DNA from: Bacteroidota bacterium | GTDB taxonomy: Bacteria > Bacteroidota > Bacteroidia > Chitinophagales > Chitinophagaceae | Direction: 5' to 3' | Assembly (NCBI GenBank): GCA_013285915.1 | Contig: JABDGS010000012.1 | Coordinates: 1 to 55,780 of the forward strand | Length of the DNA: 55,780 bases | In this document: one piece after another, positions 18,061 through 27,526 of the stretch | Layout: each line of letters begins with the position of its first letter | Position numbering within the stretch: position 1 is the stretch's first letter | Made by a program: the position numbers and the translations under genes | The notes under the pieces: model-generated | Database searches by the model: none | Told to the model about the DNA's origin: nothing | Seen by the model: only the letters and a program-made list of their open reading frames with translations

Positions 18061-21000
18061 CTAAAAAGTAAGGTTTATGCCGAAAGAGTAAATAGCCGGC
18101 AAAGGATAAACCCCGTTGTCGGCACCAGCTGACGTTGGGTTGCTTATCGGTACTTCAGGGCTATAACCGGTTGCATGCGTAAACGTTGCTATATTTTGTG
18201 CATTTACATATAAGCGCAATGTTTTTATACCGCTGTTACGCAGGGTGGTATTAGTATTAAATGTGTAGCCTAACTGTATGGTGCGTAAGCGCAAATAGTC
18301 ACCGGGTTCAAGCCAGTAATTTGAAAACAGGTAGTTGTTTGAACGCGTGTTATCTAAAATAGGCTCAATGTTAGTTGTTCCGGCCCCTGTCCATGCATTT
18401 AAACGGTTAGCCTCATAATTAAGTGTTGCAAACGTGGCTGTTCTGCGCTGCACATAAATTTCGTTGCCAGCAACACCCTGTAGTTCAACAAGCAGATCGA
18501 CGCCTTTATACCCGAATGAAACAGTTCCGCCAAAATTGAATTTTGGGAAAGGTGACCCAAGATATGTGCGGTCATTTTGATCGATCTTACCGTCGCCATT
18601 TACATCTTTAAATATAATATCGCCGGGCGCTGCTGAAGCAAGGTGCGGGGTTTTATCAAGTTGGGCAGTTGTTTGATAAATACCTAATTGCTGGTACCCG
18701 TAAAAGAAACCAATAGGATAACCGGATTCAGTAAAGTTTACACCATTGGTAATCTGGAAGTTGATGTTGTTACCAATCGATTCCACATTATTCTTATTGT
18801 AACTGAAATTGGCGTTAAGTGAATAAGTAAAATCCCTTCCTATCTTATCACTCCATCCTGCTGTTACCTCAATACCTTTATTATCAATAGTGCCTAAGTT
18901 GGTAAAATAAGTGGTATTGCCAGATGCCCCCGGTAAAGTAATAGCTGTTAAAATATCGTGCGTTTTGCGGTCATAAAAATCCAGGTCCAGCGATAGCCTG
19001 CTTCTTAGCATTCTTGCTTCAATGCCCGCATCTTTACCTTCTACTACTTCCCAATGTAAATTGGGGTCGGGTACATAAGCCGGTGTAACCGAAGTGTAAA
19101 TATTGTTGCCAAAAATGCCAACATTTGATGTATTTAAACCGGGGTAAGAAAGATAATTACCAATGTTTAATCCATTACCCACTGTACCCCATGACGCTTT
19201 TATCTTTAAAAAACTAAGCCAGTCAACATTCTGTAAAAATTTCTCGTCTGTTAAAACCCACCCTGCGCCAACGCTTCCAAAATTACCCCAGCGGTGAGAG
19301 GGCGAAAACTTTGATGTACCATCCCGGCGAAAACTAACATTTAACAGGTACCGGTTTTTAAATGAGTAGTTAACCCTGCCTAAAAATGACATCGAAGCAT
19401 CTTCAGCAGCGCCGCCTGCAAACGCACCGGGATTGGATTGCTGCGCTATGTTAAGGTACCATAATGTTGAGTTAGCAGGTATGTTTAATGAAGTATCAGT
19501 TCTGTTACCATTTATAAATTCATCATAATGGTACAATGTGCTAAAACCAGCTAAAACTGTAAGGTGGTGACCCCCAGCCAGGGTTTTGTCAAAAGTAAGC
19601 GTGTGGTCTTGCTGGTACGTTTTATATACTGCCTGTGACTGGCTTACTCCTGTATGGGGGTTCACTGCATAGCTTGTATCAGCGCCAGGTGTACCGTCTT
19701 CATGCACGTTCAAATAATGAAAAGGCAACGGCGTATAGCCTCTTGTTTGGTTAAAGCCAAGGTCCGTATAAACTGTAGATTTCCATGTAAAATTCTTCAG
19801 GAATTTTATTTCAACAAAAATATTCCCCGTTACACGGTAACCGTCATTTAGGGTGTTGCCGTTGGCATAGTTAATAGCAGCTAACGGGTTACCAACCTGT
19901 GCCCGCTGAAAAGAAGGCATGGAATAATACAGGGAAGGGCCAGCCTGCACCGGTACTATGGGCGCAGCCCATAATGCCTCATTTTCAATGCCCCCAACCG
20001 GTGGGTTCTGTTTCCAGTAAAAACCTGTGGCATCAGCGCCAACACGTATGTTTTTATTTATTCTTATTTCTTCATTAAACCGTGCCACGTATTTTTCGTA
20101 GTGGTCATACTTTTCAACGCCATCCTGGTCGGAGTACCCAATGTTAAGGTAGGTTGTAGCTTTATCAGTGCTGTTGGATATACTGAGGCTGTTATTATTA
20201 ATTACAGCTGAACGATATATTTGGTCCTGCCAATTGGTATTGGCTGTATAATTACTAAAATCAAACGGCGCAGCACCAATATTTGCGAGCTGCTCAGAGT
20301 ACAGCTTTTTAAAACCGGCAGCATCTGCCACTTTTATTTTATTATTAACCTGCTGTACGCCTATATTAGACTGAAAACTGATAGTTGTTTCGCCTCTTTT
20401 TGCGCGTTTTGTAGTTATGATAATAACACCATTACCACCTTGTAAACCATAGATGGCTATTGACGAAGGATCTTTCAATACCTCAATGGTTTCAATATCG
20501 GCCTGGTTTAAATAGTCAATATTTGTTTGCAGTATACCATCAACAACATACAGTGGATCTGCATTGTTGGTGGAGTTTACACCGCGTATACGTACCGTTG
20601 GTGAAGCGCCGGCCTGGCCTGAATTAACTATGGTTAAGCCTGCAACACGGCCCTGTAATGATGATACCGGGTTTGTTGACGGCATTTTTGCAACTTCGTC
20701 GCCGCTTATAACAGCTATAGAACCCGTAAGGTCTCTTTTTCTTTGAGTACCGTAACCAACTACCACTACCTGGCTAAGTTCCTGCTTTGACAGTGCCAGC
20801 GTTACATTTATTTCTGATTTGCCTGCAACCGCTACTTCCTGTGCCTCATACCCCACATAAGAAAATACTAAAACATCGTTATCTGAAACATTAAGGGTAA
20901 AGGCGCCCTGCTCGTTTGTGGTTGTGCCTTTGTTGGTCCCTTTTACCTGTACAGACACACCCGACAGAGGCACATTATTGTCTCCCAACACCTTGCCAGT

Positions 21001-21387
21001 TAATACCGACTGCGCCTGGGTAGGTGAAGCGTCAGTTTCTCTTATTACAATAAGATTGTTTTCCATAAACTGGTAGCTAAGGCCTGTATTGGCCAGCACC
21101 GCATCCAGCACCTGCTTAACATCGGCGTCTTTAACATCAAGGTTTACCCTGATGCGTATGCCTTTTAAATTATTGTCATACAAAAACCGGTAATTGGTAG
21201 CCTTTTCAATGGTTGTAAGTATATTGGCTATTTCAGTTTTTTGGAATTGGAGGTTCAGCTTTTTTTGGCCAAAACCTTTTGCTGATACCTGCAACGTAAA
21301 GCAGATTAACAGAATGGTTGAAAGCTTCATAATCAGCAGCGCTTTAGATAGTAACGGCTTTTTTTTAGCCGTTAAAGAAATTTTCAT
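18061..21387 (-). CDS. SusC/RagA-family TonB-dependent transporter with STN domain
   Basis: An 1108-residue outer-membrane transporter. In order: N-terminus with a signal sequence (to about 40), an STN (secretin/TonB short) domain (about 45-115, LQFQKTEIANILTTIEKATN), a carboxypeptidase-D-like regulatory domain (about 128-205), the SusC plug signature (VVVVGYGTQRKRDLTGS, then LYVVDGI and IEVLKDPSSIAIYG) and a C-terminal beta-barrel. The STN domain is found on transporters that signal to FecR anti-sigma factors, and a fecR gene lies 238 bases upstream. It imports oligosaccharides with SusD using TonB energy. Confidence 0.95.
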   Translation of the reverse strand: MKISLTAKKKPLLSKALLIMKLSTILLICFTLQVSAKGFGQKKLNLQFQKTEIANILTTIEKATNYRFLYDNNLKGIRIRVNLDVKDADVKQVLDAVLANTGLSYQFMENNLIVIRETDASPTQAQSVLTGKVLGDNNVPLSGVSVQVKGTNKGTTTNEQGAFTLNVSDNDVLVFSYVGYEAQEVAVAGKSEINVTLALSKQELSQVVVVGYGTQRKRDLTGSIAVISGDEVAKMPSTNPVSSLQGRVAGLTIVNSGQAGASPTVRIRGVNSTNNADPLYVVDGILQTNIDYLNQADIETIEVLKDPSSIAIYGLQGGNGVIIITTKRAKRGETTISFQSNIGVQQVNNKIKVADAAGFKKLYSEQLANIGAAPFDFSNYTANTNWQDQIYRSAVINNNSLSISNSTDKATTYLNIGYSDQDGVEKYDHYEKYVARFNEEIRINKNIRVGADATGFYWKQNPPVGGIENEALWAAPIVPVQAGPSLYYSMPSFQRAQVGNPLAAINYANGNTLNDGYRVTGNIFVEIKFLKNFTWKSTVYTDLGFNQTRGYTPLPFHYLNVHEDGTPGADTSYAVNPHTGVSQSQAVYKTYQQDHTLTFDKTLAGGHHLTVLAGFSTLYHYDEFINGNRTDTSLNIPANSTLWYLNIAQQSNPGAFAGGAAEDASMSFLGRVNYSFKNRYLLNVSFRRDGTSKFSPSHRWGNFGSVGAGWVLTDEKFLQNVDWLSFLKIKASWGTVGNGLNIGNYLSYPGLNTSNVGIFGNNIYTSVTPAYVPDPNLHWEVVEGKDAGIEARMLRSRLSLDLDFYDRKTHDILTAITLPGASGNTTYFTNLGTIDNKGIEVTAGWSDKIGRDFTYSLNANFSYNKNNVESIGNNINFQITNGVNFTESGYPIGFFYGYQQLGIYQTTAQLDKTPHLASAAPGDIIFKDVNGDGKIDQNDRTYLGSPFPKFNFGGTVSFGYKGVDLLVELQGVAGNEIYVQRRTATFATLNYEANRLNAWTGAGTTNIEPILDNTRSNNYLFSNYWLEPGDYLRLRTIQLGYTFNTNTTLRNSGIKTLRLYVNAQNIATFTHATGYSPEVPISNPTSAGADNGVYPLPAIYSFGINLTF

Positions 21388-21414
21388 ACTTTAGAAATTG
21401 AAGGTTATAAAATG

Positions 21415-21480
21415 CCAGCCCGCCAAGGCTGGTTTTTAAGCATTAACCTGCTTATAACGGGGAATGCGCCAACATTCTCC
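21415..21480 (-). promoter_or_regulatory. Structured region upstream of susC
   Basis: The 238-base fecR-susC gap holds two hairpins: CCAGCC / GGCTGG (21415-21432, followed on the plus strand by TTTTT) and GGGGAATG / CATTCTCC (about 21459-21480). They lie in the probable susC leader on the minus strand. A role in attenuation or mRNA processing is possible; I see no promoter match. Confidence 0.3.
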
Positions 21481-21625
21481 GTTTCTTTTTTACTTCGGAT
21501 GCAGGTTGTTTTGGTGGGTCAATAAATATTTCATTGTGTACAGTTTGCCCCAGTTTTGGTTAAAAGTGGGGAAATTAAAAATTGTAAATGCGTTGGCTCT
21601 TTTTACTGTTAATCGTTTTTGGCTG

Positions 21626-22750
21626 CTACTTAGTTTTGTTTAAACTTTTTATTTTTATCTCATGGCCCTGTATCGTAAAGTTGAAAGGCACAGCTGTTTT
21701 TAGGGCTGTAAACGCCTGTTCAACCGTTTCGTTTTCAAACGAGCCATTAAACGTTAGTTCTTTTACCTTATCATCCTCAAAAACAATGCTCACATTATAC
21801 CAGCGCTCCAGTTTGCCTGCCAGGTTCTCAAAATTTTCGCCCCTAAACTCAAGCCTGTTATATACCCAGGCGGTTTCCACTCTATCGGCTTCCTTAACTG
21901 TTGAATCAAGGTGTGCTACCTTGTATATAACAGGTAGTACCGCTGAACTTTGTACTTCGCGGTTACCATTATTTTCTTCAATGGTTTTTTGTACTACCAG
22001 CTTTTCGTTGGGGTGCAGGAACACCGGCTTTTGTTGGGGGTCGTTACTGCGCGTAACCTGAACCAGGCCCCTTATTAACGTAGTTTCAACGGTTTTATCC
22101 GCAGGGTAATCCTTCACGTTAAAAACAGTGCCTAAAACTTTTATATTAATACCCCCAGTGTGCACAATAAACGGCCTGTGCGGGTTTTTTACAACGTCAA
22201 AATAGGCCTCACCGTCAAGTACTACCTCACGGGTTGCACCGGCAAAATCCTTATCGTAGGTAAGCTTTGAGCCTGCATTAACCCAAACGGTTGTGCCATC
22301 AGGCAGCATGGTCCTGGTACGGCTGCCATTTTGAGTAGCCACTTCTTCTGACAGGCGCCGGGGTTGCGCAATATCTTTTCCCGTGTTATTTTGCTCCCAT
22401 AACCACGCGCAAAACACAAGTGTAGCTGCTAAACCTGCATACATTATCACTTTAATAACCACCCTGCGTCTTTTTAAGCGCCGGTGTATCCTGTGCGTTT
22501 CAGCAGGTGCGGGCAGCAACTCGTGTATCTTTGCCAGCTGCAGTATGCGCGAAATTCTTTTGCCCTCGGTATCGGCACTATGCTTTTCTTCATGTTTTCC
22601 GCCAGCCCATGATGATTTTAGTATGTTATATTGCTGTTGTAAATGGGGGCTTTGCTGCAGTTTGTTTTGTAACAACGCTTCTTCTTCTGCTAAAGCTTCA
22701 CCGCTTAGGGAGCGGGCCATTAAATACCAAATTTCGTTAGATGGCTGCAT
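21626..22750 (-). CDS. FecR-family anti-sigma factor
   Basis: A 374-residue inner-membrane protein. It has an N-terminal cytoplasmic part (about 1-85), one membrane segment at about 89-107 (VVIKVIMYAGLAATLVFCAW), the periplasmic FecR domain (about 140-240: RTMLPDGTTVWVNAGSKLTY, then GEAYFDVVKNPHRPFIVHT) and the C-terminal DUF4974 domain (from about NRLEFRGENFENLAGKLERW). It would hold an ECF sigma factor inactive until the STN domain of SusC signals ligand uptake. The likely sigma partner (25834-26391) is not adjacent but separated by two genes. Confidence 0.93.
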   Translation of the reverse strand: MQPSNEIWYLMARSLSGEALAEEEALLQNKLQQSPHLQQQYNILKSSWAGGKHEEKHSADTEGKRISRILQLAKIHELLPAPAETHRIHRRLKRRRVVIKVIMYAGLAATLVFCAWLWEQNNTGKDIAQPRRLSEEVATQNGSRTRTMLPDGTTVWVNAGSKLTYDKDFAGATREVVLDGEAYFDVVKNPHRPFIVHTGGINIKVLGTVFNVKDYPADKTVETTLIRGLVQVTRSNDPQQKPVFLHPNEKLVVQKTIEENNGNREVQSSAVLPVIYKVAHLDSTVKEADRVETAWVYNRLEFRGENFENLAGKLERWYNVSIVFEDDKVKELTFNGSFENETVEQAFTALKTAVPFNFTIQGHEIKIKSLNKTK

Positions 22751-22900
22751 GCAATTCGTTCCGGTAGCTAATAAGACACAGGTTTTAAAAACATCTACTA
22801 AGGGAATGGGGAATATTTTTTTGAATTATTTATCGGCCGCGCCTAACCGGCAATAAACCTTATCTAAATCCGTTGTTATGCTGCTTACATTTACAAGGCC

Positions 22901-24556
22901 ATGCAAAAAGCATTTTTACTAAATACTTTTAAAAATCTTATTCCTAACCTTGCCTGCTTTTTATGTTTATTGATGTTAGATGGTTACCATGCCAATGCCC
23001 AGCCAGGCCATGAAAATATTCCTGCCAATGTGCCGGCTGAGCAAAAATGGTGGAACCTGCTGCATTATACAATAGATTTAAAACCTGATTATGCTTCAAA
23101 ATTTATCACCGGCAGCAACGCGATTACATTCCGCGCACTTGAAACCGGCAATGTTATGGAGGTTAGCTTAATTGAGCCGCTGAAGGTAACGGCAGTTAGC
23201 TGGCACAACAAACCCCTTATCTATCAAAAAAAAACCAGCGATTATTTTATCAGCTTTCCTGGAAATATTAAAAAGGGCGATACAGCTACTGTAACTATCG
23301 TGTTTGAAGGCAAGCCAATAGTTGCAAACCGGCCTCCCTGGGATAATGGCTGGATATGGGCAACAGACAAAAAAGGTCGCCCGTGGATGAGTATTGCCTG
23401 CGAAGGTTATGGTGCCGCAGCCTGGCTGCCCTGTAAAAATGTATTGTATGATGAGCCGGATAGCGGGGTGTTATTTAGCATTACCGTGCCTGATACACTT
23501 GTTGCGGTTGCAAACGGGCGGCTGCAAAAGCAGGCTAATAACCACAATGGCACATCTACCTATACCTGGAAGGTTGTAAACCCGATTAATAATTACGACA
23601 TCATTCCATACATTGGTAAATATGTAACATGGCACAATGATTATGCAGGTTTGAAAGGAAAACTTGACCGGGATTATTGGGTACTGGACTACAATCTTGA
23701 TAAGGCAAAAAAGCATTTACAGCAAACGGATACTTTGTTACGCTGCCTTGAGTATTGGTGTGGCCCATACCCTTTTTATGAGGATGGCTATAAAATAGTT
23801 GAGGCGCCAATGGTGGGAATGGAACACCAAAGTGCAATTGCTTATGGCAATGGCTTTGAAAACGGGTATTCGGGCAAAAATCTCTCAGGTACTCAGTGGG
23901 GATTGAAATGGGATTTTGTACTGATGCATGAAACAGGACATGAATGGTTTGGTAACAGTATTACTGCCAGCAATGATGGTGAAAGCTGGATACATGAGGG
24001 CTTTACAAAATACCTTGAAACTATTTACACCACTTACCTGTATGGCACAGAGGCTGGAAATGATTACACGCTGGGCATTTGGAAAAGAATTGTAAATGAT
24101 GTGCCCGTATTAGGCAGCGGGTCGCAGGACGCATATAATAAAGGCTGTGCGATGCTGCATGCAATAAGACAAATTGTTGGTGATACTGTTTTCAGGGGCT
24201 TATTAACAGGCCTGAACAAAGAGTTTTATCATTCAACTGTGAGCACCCCGCAAATACTGCGTTACATGAATGCTTACACCAAAAAAGATCTCTCGAAATT
24301 GGTTGACCAATACTTAACAACAACTAAAATACCTGTGCTGGAATATTTTTTTAAGAATGATACTTTTAATTATCGCTGGGTAAATTGTGTGAATGATTTT
24401 AATATGCCTGTAAAAGCTTCATTCAGCAAACAAAAAGGCGTTTTCATTTACCCGACCACAGCCTGGAAGACAATGCCAGCCGACAACCGATTGCAGCATA
24501 TTTTTATTATAGACCCAAATTTCTACGTACAGGTTAAAGAAGTGAAGCCAGGGTAA
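22901..24556 (+). CDS. M1-family zinc metallopeptidase
   Basis: A 551-residue secreted aminopeptidase-like enzyme. The start has a signal sequence (to about 33, YHANAQ). The N-terminal beta domain is followed by the active site: HETGH at about 346-350, with the third zinc ligand Glu in WIHEGFTKY about 19 residues further, and a GMEH motif (GMEHQSAIAYGNG, equivalent to GAMEN) that binds the peptide N-terminus. The C-terminal helical domain of long M1 enzymes is absent, giving a compact form common in Bacteroidota. It lies on the plus strand inside an otherwise minus-strand polysaccharide locus. Confidence 0.9.
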   Translation: MQKAFLLNTFKNLIPNLACFLCLLMLDGYHANAQPGHENIPANVPAEQKWWNLLHYTIDLKPDYASKFITGSNAITFRALETGNVMEVSLIEPLKVTAVSWHNKPLIYQKKTSDYFISFPGNIKKGDTATVTIVFEGKPIVANRPPWDNGWIWATDKKGRPWMSIACEGYGAAAWLPCKNVLYDEPDSGVLFSITVPDTLVAVANGRLQKQANNHNGTSTYTWKVVNPINNYDIIPYIGKYVTWHNDYAGLKGKLDRDYWVLDYNLDKAKKHLQQTDTLLRCLEYWCGPYPFYEDGYKIVEAPMVGMEHQSAIAYGNGFENGYSGKNLSGTQWGLKWDFVLMHETGHEWFGNSITASNDGESWIHEGFTKYLETIYTTYLYGTEAGNDYTLGIWKRIVNDVPVLGSGSQDAYNKGCAMLHAIRQIVGDTVFRGLLTGLNKEFYHSTVSTPQILRYMNAYTKKDLSKLVDQYLTTTKIPVLEYFFKNDTFNYRWVNCVNDFNMPVKASFSKQKGVFIYPTTAWKTMPADNRLQHIFIIDPNFYVQVKEVKPG

Positions 24557-24573
24557 AAGGGCATTCCCCCCGG

Positions 24574-25713
24574 CTATTGCTTTACATACCTGGTTAATGT
24601 TTCAACATACCGGGTTGAGTTCAATGCCTTCAGTTCCGCAATCATTTTTTTAAGGCTGTCCTGGTTATTTTTAAGGTAATAACAAAAGCCGGCATAGTAA
24701 CGGCTAAGTTCATCGCTCGAATTATTGTTCATTATGGGTTCAAATATGGCAAGCGCCTCGTCAAGTCTTTTAAGTTTATAGTAAGAGTATGCGAGCTCTT
24801 TTTTTGCGTCAAGATAATTCGCATCCAGGCCGATAGCCTTTTGCAGAGGGTTTATTGCGTCCTCAAACTTATCTTTATTATTATAGCACCACCCTATGTG
24901 GTACCAGGCAGTTTTATTGCCGGGCTTTAATTGCAGGCCCTTCTGGTAATAATAAATAGACGAATCATCAATTTTTGTATTATCGTAAAATACATCTGCC
25001 ATCCCAAAAATTGCGGTATGGTTATTTGCATCAAGTGTCATGGCGATCCTGTAATTCTTCAGCGCATCATCATTTAATTTAAGCTTGTAGTTGGTATAGC
25101 CCAATTCAACAAAAGCGTCTGTCGGTGGGTCATCAAGGGAAACGGCTTTTTTTAACGATTTTAACGCGTCATCGTATTTTTTCTGCTCGTTTTGCATCCA
25201 GCCTTTTTTAAAATAATAGTCGGGGTCGTCAATATCCTCCTCAGACGCTGCTTCAAACTTAGCAAAGTCAGCAATTGCTGCTTCGTACTTTTTGGTTTTA
25301 TAGTAAATCATTCCCCTTTCTTTGTAGGCAAGGGCGTAGTTATTATCTGCCTCAATGGCGCTGTTAATATAGGTAAGCGCATCATCATATTTAGCTAATT
25401 GCTCGTATGCATAACCAAGCTCAAAGCAGTTGGCAGCTTTATCTGCCGGGCCTGCGTTGTATTCTTTCAGCAAGGCCTCAACCGCGCTGGTGTAGTCATC
25501 CTGTTCGTTATAGCACCATCCCAATTGGTGCAATGCTTCAACATAATCGCTCTTGAGCGAGACTGCCTGTTTAAAGGCAGTAATAGCCCCTTTATAATCT
25601 TCATTGGTTTTTAGTGATATTCCCTTATCGTACCACTCCTTTGCAGTTGTTTGAGCGATACCGCTTAAGAAAAGCATAACAGCAACAAGCAGGGTTAATG
25701 GGTATTTGTGCAT
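24574..25713 (-). CDS. Secreted TPR-repeat protein
   Basis: A 379-residue protein with signal peptide (MHKYPLTLLVAVMLFLSGIAQ) followed by about nine to ten tetratricopeptide units filling the rest (for example YKGAITAFKQAVSLKSDYVE, YDDALTYINSAIEADNNYAL, FEDAINPLQKAIGLDANYLD). TPR arrays bind other proteins; the partner is unknown. It lies 120 bases downstream of the sigma factor gene and could share its transcript. Its stop is 17 bases from the convergent M1 gene's stop. Confidence 0.85.
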   Translation of the reverse strand: MHKYPLTLLVAVMLFLSGIAQTTAKEWYDKGISLKTNEDYKGAITAFKQAVSLKSDYVEALHQLGWCYNEQDDYTSAVEALLKEYNAGPADKAANCFELGYAYEQLAKYDDALTYINSAIEADNNYALAYKERGMIYYKTKKYEAAIADFAKFEAASEEDIDDPDYYFKKGWMQNEQKKYDDALKSLKKAVSLDDPPTDAFVELGYTNYKLKLNDDALKNYRIAMTLDANNHTAIFGMADVFYDNTKIDDSSIYYYQKGLQLKPGNKTAWYHIGWCYNNKDKFEDAINPLQKAIGLDANYLDAKKELAYSYYKLKRLDEALAIFEPIMNNNSSDELSRYYAGFCYYLKNNQDSLKKMIAELKALNSTRYVETLTRYVKQ

Positions 25714-25833
25714 AACACGAATTTTGCTGTTAAGTTATGTAATACAAGCCCTGCCTTATATACCCTATACCACGTATTTTTTAGAAATAAACACCGTAAC
25801 AATTAAATTAAATGTAATGGGCTATAAAGAGGA

Positions 25834-26391
25834 CTATTTTACTTTTCGCTCAATGCCCAGTGCGCTGCAAATGCGTTTTATGGCAATTGCCATTTGCACG
25901 TCGATGGTGTTAACGGAGATATTTAATATTTGGGCTACTTCTTTATACTTCAGCCCGTCTTCCCTAACCAGTTTAAAGATCATTTTGCAACGTGGCGGCA
26001 GTGCTTCAATTGCCTTATGCATGTGCTGCATCATTTCGGCAGTTATTAAAATGTCATCCGGCGTGTCGGTTTCTTCATTAAGCTCAATATCTAAAAAATC
26101 AAACGGGGCCGAGATCATATCCTTTGCCCTGCGCGAAATAAAATTAAGGCAGCTATTTTTTACCGCCACATACAGGTAAACGGTAATATTATCAATGGTT
26201 GTTATGTTAGTACGGTTGCACCAAAGTTTTACAAAAACATCTTCCACAATTTCTTCAGCCACCTCGTTGCTGTGCACTAATGCCTTTGCAAATTGGTGAA
26301 GCTTGCCATAAAAAGCCTGGTAGAGTTCGGCAAGTGCGGCCTCCTCGTTATTAAAAATCCTGTTTTGTATGGTGCGTAAGTTAACCGTCAT
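25834..26391 (-). CDS. ECF RNA polymerase sigma-70 factor
   Basis: A 185-residue sigma factor of the Bacteroidetes ECF group. Region 2 is at about 20-85 (LYQAFYGKLHQFAKALVHSN, VEDVFVKLWCNR) and region 4 at about 130-180 (ALPPRCKMIFKLVREDGLKY, KEVAQILNISVNTIDVQM). It probably pairs with the FecR protein encoded at 21626-22750 and drives the SusC/SusD locus. In most such loci sigma and fecR are adjacent; here a TPR gene and an M1 gene lie between. It is divergent from paaA. Confidence 0.92.
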   Translation of the reverse strand: MTVNLRTIQNRIFNNEEAALAELYQAFYGKLHQFAKALVHSNEVAEEIVEDVFVKLWCNRTNITTIDNITVYLYVAVKNSCLNFISRRAKDMISAPFDFLDIELNEETDTPDDILITAEMMQHMHKAIEALPPRCKMIFKLVREDGLKYKEVAQILNISVNTIDVQMAIAIKRICSALGIERKVK

Positions 26392-26492
26392 AAGTTAAAT
26401 GGCAACGCGAAATAAAAGCGTAAATTTCAGCAAATACCTAAGCTAATCTACAAAAATTAGGTGATATGTTGTTAAAACAAGACTAACGCCCG

Positions 26493-26523
26493 TTAGCAAA
26501 GGTAGAAAAATTTTGTAGCTTTG
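26493..26523 (+). promoter_or_regulatory. Promoter of paaABC
   Basis: TTAG (26493-26496), 19 bases, then TAGCTTTG (26516-26523), a perfect TAnnTTTG. Transcription would start near 26528-26530, about 17-19 bases before the GTG start of paaA. Confidence 0.5.
26497..26504 (-). promoter_or_regulatory. Candidate -7 element for the sigma factor gene
   Basis: The minus strand reads TACCTTTG (perfect TAnnTTTG), overlapping the spacer of the paaA promoter on the other strand. It would give a leader of about 100 bases for the ECF sigma gene. No good -33 box is visible. Confidence 0.3.
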
Positions 26524-26546
26524 CAGCTTACCAATTTATGTATTAA

Positions 26547-27464
26547 GTGGTGCAGGTAACTGATACACATTTCCAGGATAAAATAAATGCTGATATAAAG
26601 GTTGAGCCAAAGGAATGGATGCCGGGCAAATACAGGCAAACCCTTATAAGGCAAATAAGCCAGCATGCCCACAGTGAAATTGTTGGTATGCTGCCTGAAG
26701 GCGCCTGGATAACAAGGGCCCCCAGCCTTAAGCGAAAGGCCATATTATTAGCAAAAGTACAGGATGAGGCGGGGCATGGCTTGTATCTATATTCAGCCGC
26801 TGAAACATTAGGCATAACACGCGATGAAATGGTTGAGCAGCTGCACAGCGGCAAAGCCAAATATTCGTCTATATTTAATTATCCAACATTAACATGGGCT
26901 GATATTGGTGCAATTGGCTGGCTGGTTGATGGTGCTGCCATCATAAACCAGGTGCCACTGTGCCGAACCAGCTATGGCCCTTATGCGCGTGCAATGGTGC
27001 GTATTTGCAGGGAAGAAAGTTTTCACCAGCGGCAGGGTTTTGAAATATTGCTTACTTTAAGCAAGGGGACGCAAGCGCAGCACGATATGGCACAGGATGC
27101 TATAAACCGCTGGTGGTGGCCCAGCCTGATGATGTTCGGCCCCCCGGATGATGATTCACCCAATACTGCTCAAAGCATGCAGTGGAAAATTAAACGCCAG
27201 AGTAACGACGAACTGCGCCAAAAATTTGTGGATATATGCGCCGAACAGGTGAAAGCACTGGAATTAACGTTGCCAGACGACAAACTTGCCTGGAATGAAA
27301 CGCGGGGTCATTATGATTTTGGAGAAATAAACTGGGATGAGTTTTACCAGGTAATAAGCGGTAACGGCCCCTGCAATAAGGAAAGAATGACCGCAAGGGT
27401 AAAAGCTTGGGAAGATGGCGCGTGGGTGAGGGAAGCGGCGATGAAGGAAGTCATTGGTCAGTAG
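26547..27464 (+). CDS. paaA: 1,2-phenylacetyl-CoA epoxidase, catalytic subunit A
   Basis: A 305-residue ferritin-like di-iron subunit that, with PaaC, forms the core oxygenase turning phenylacetyl-CoA into its 1,2-epoxide. Metal-binding motifs are visible: Glu in [23 protein letters not shown] with DEAGH as the first E/D-x-x-H, and REESFH as the second ExxH. The C-terminal [17 protein letters not shown] is typical of PaaA. An ATG three codons upstream (26538) is followed by an in-frame TAA, so the GTG at 26547 must be the start unless the sequence has an error. First gene of paaABC. Confidence 0.95.
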   Translation: MVQVTDTHFQDKINADIKVEPKEWMPGKYRQTLIRQISQHAHSEIVGMLPEGAWITRAPSLKRKAILLAKVQDEAGHGLYLYSAAETLGITRDEMVEQLHSGKAKYSSIFNYPTLTWADIGAIGWLVDGAAIINQVPLCRTSYGPYARAMVRICREESFHQRQGFEILLTLSKGTQAQHDMAQDAINRWWWPSLMMFGPPDDDSPNTAQSMQWKIKRQSNDELRQKFVDICAEQVKALELTLPDDKLAWNETRGHYDFGEINWDEFYQVISGNGPCNKERMTARVKAWEDGAWVREAAMKEVIGQ

Positions 27465-27526
27465 TCATTTGTCATTGGGCCATTATATCATTGCGAGGTA
27501 ATATCGTTAATAGTTATTGAAAAAAT

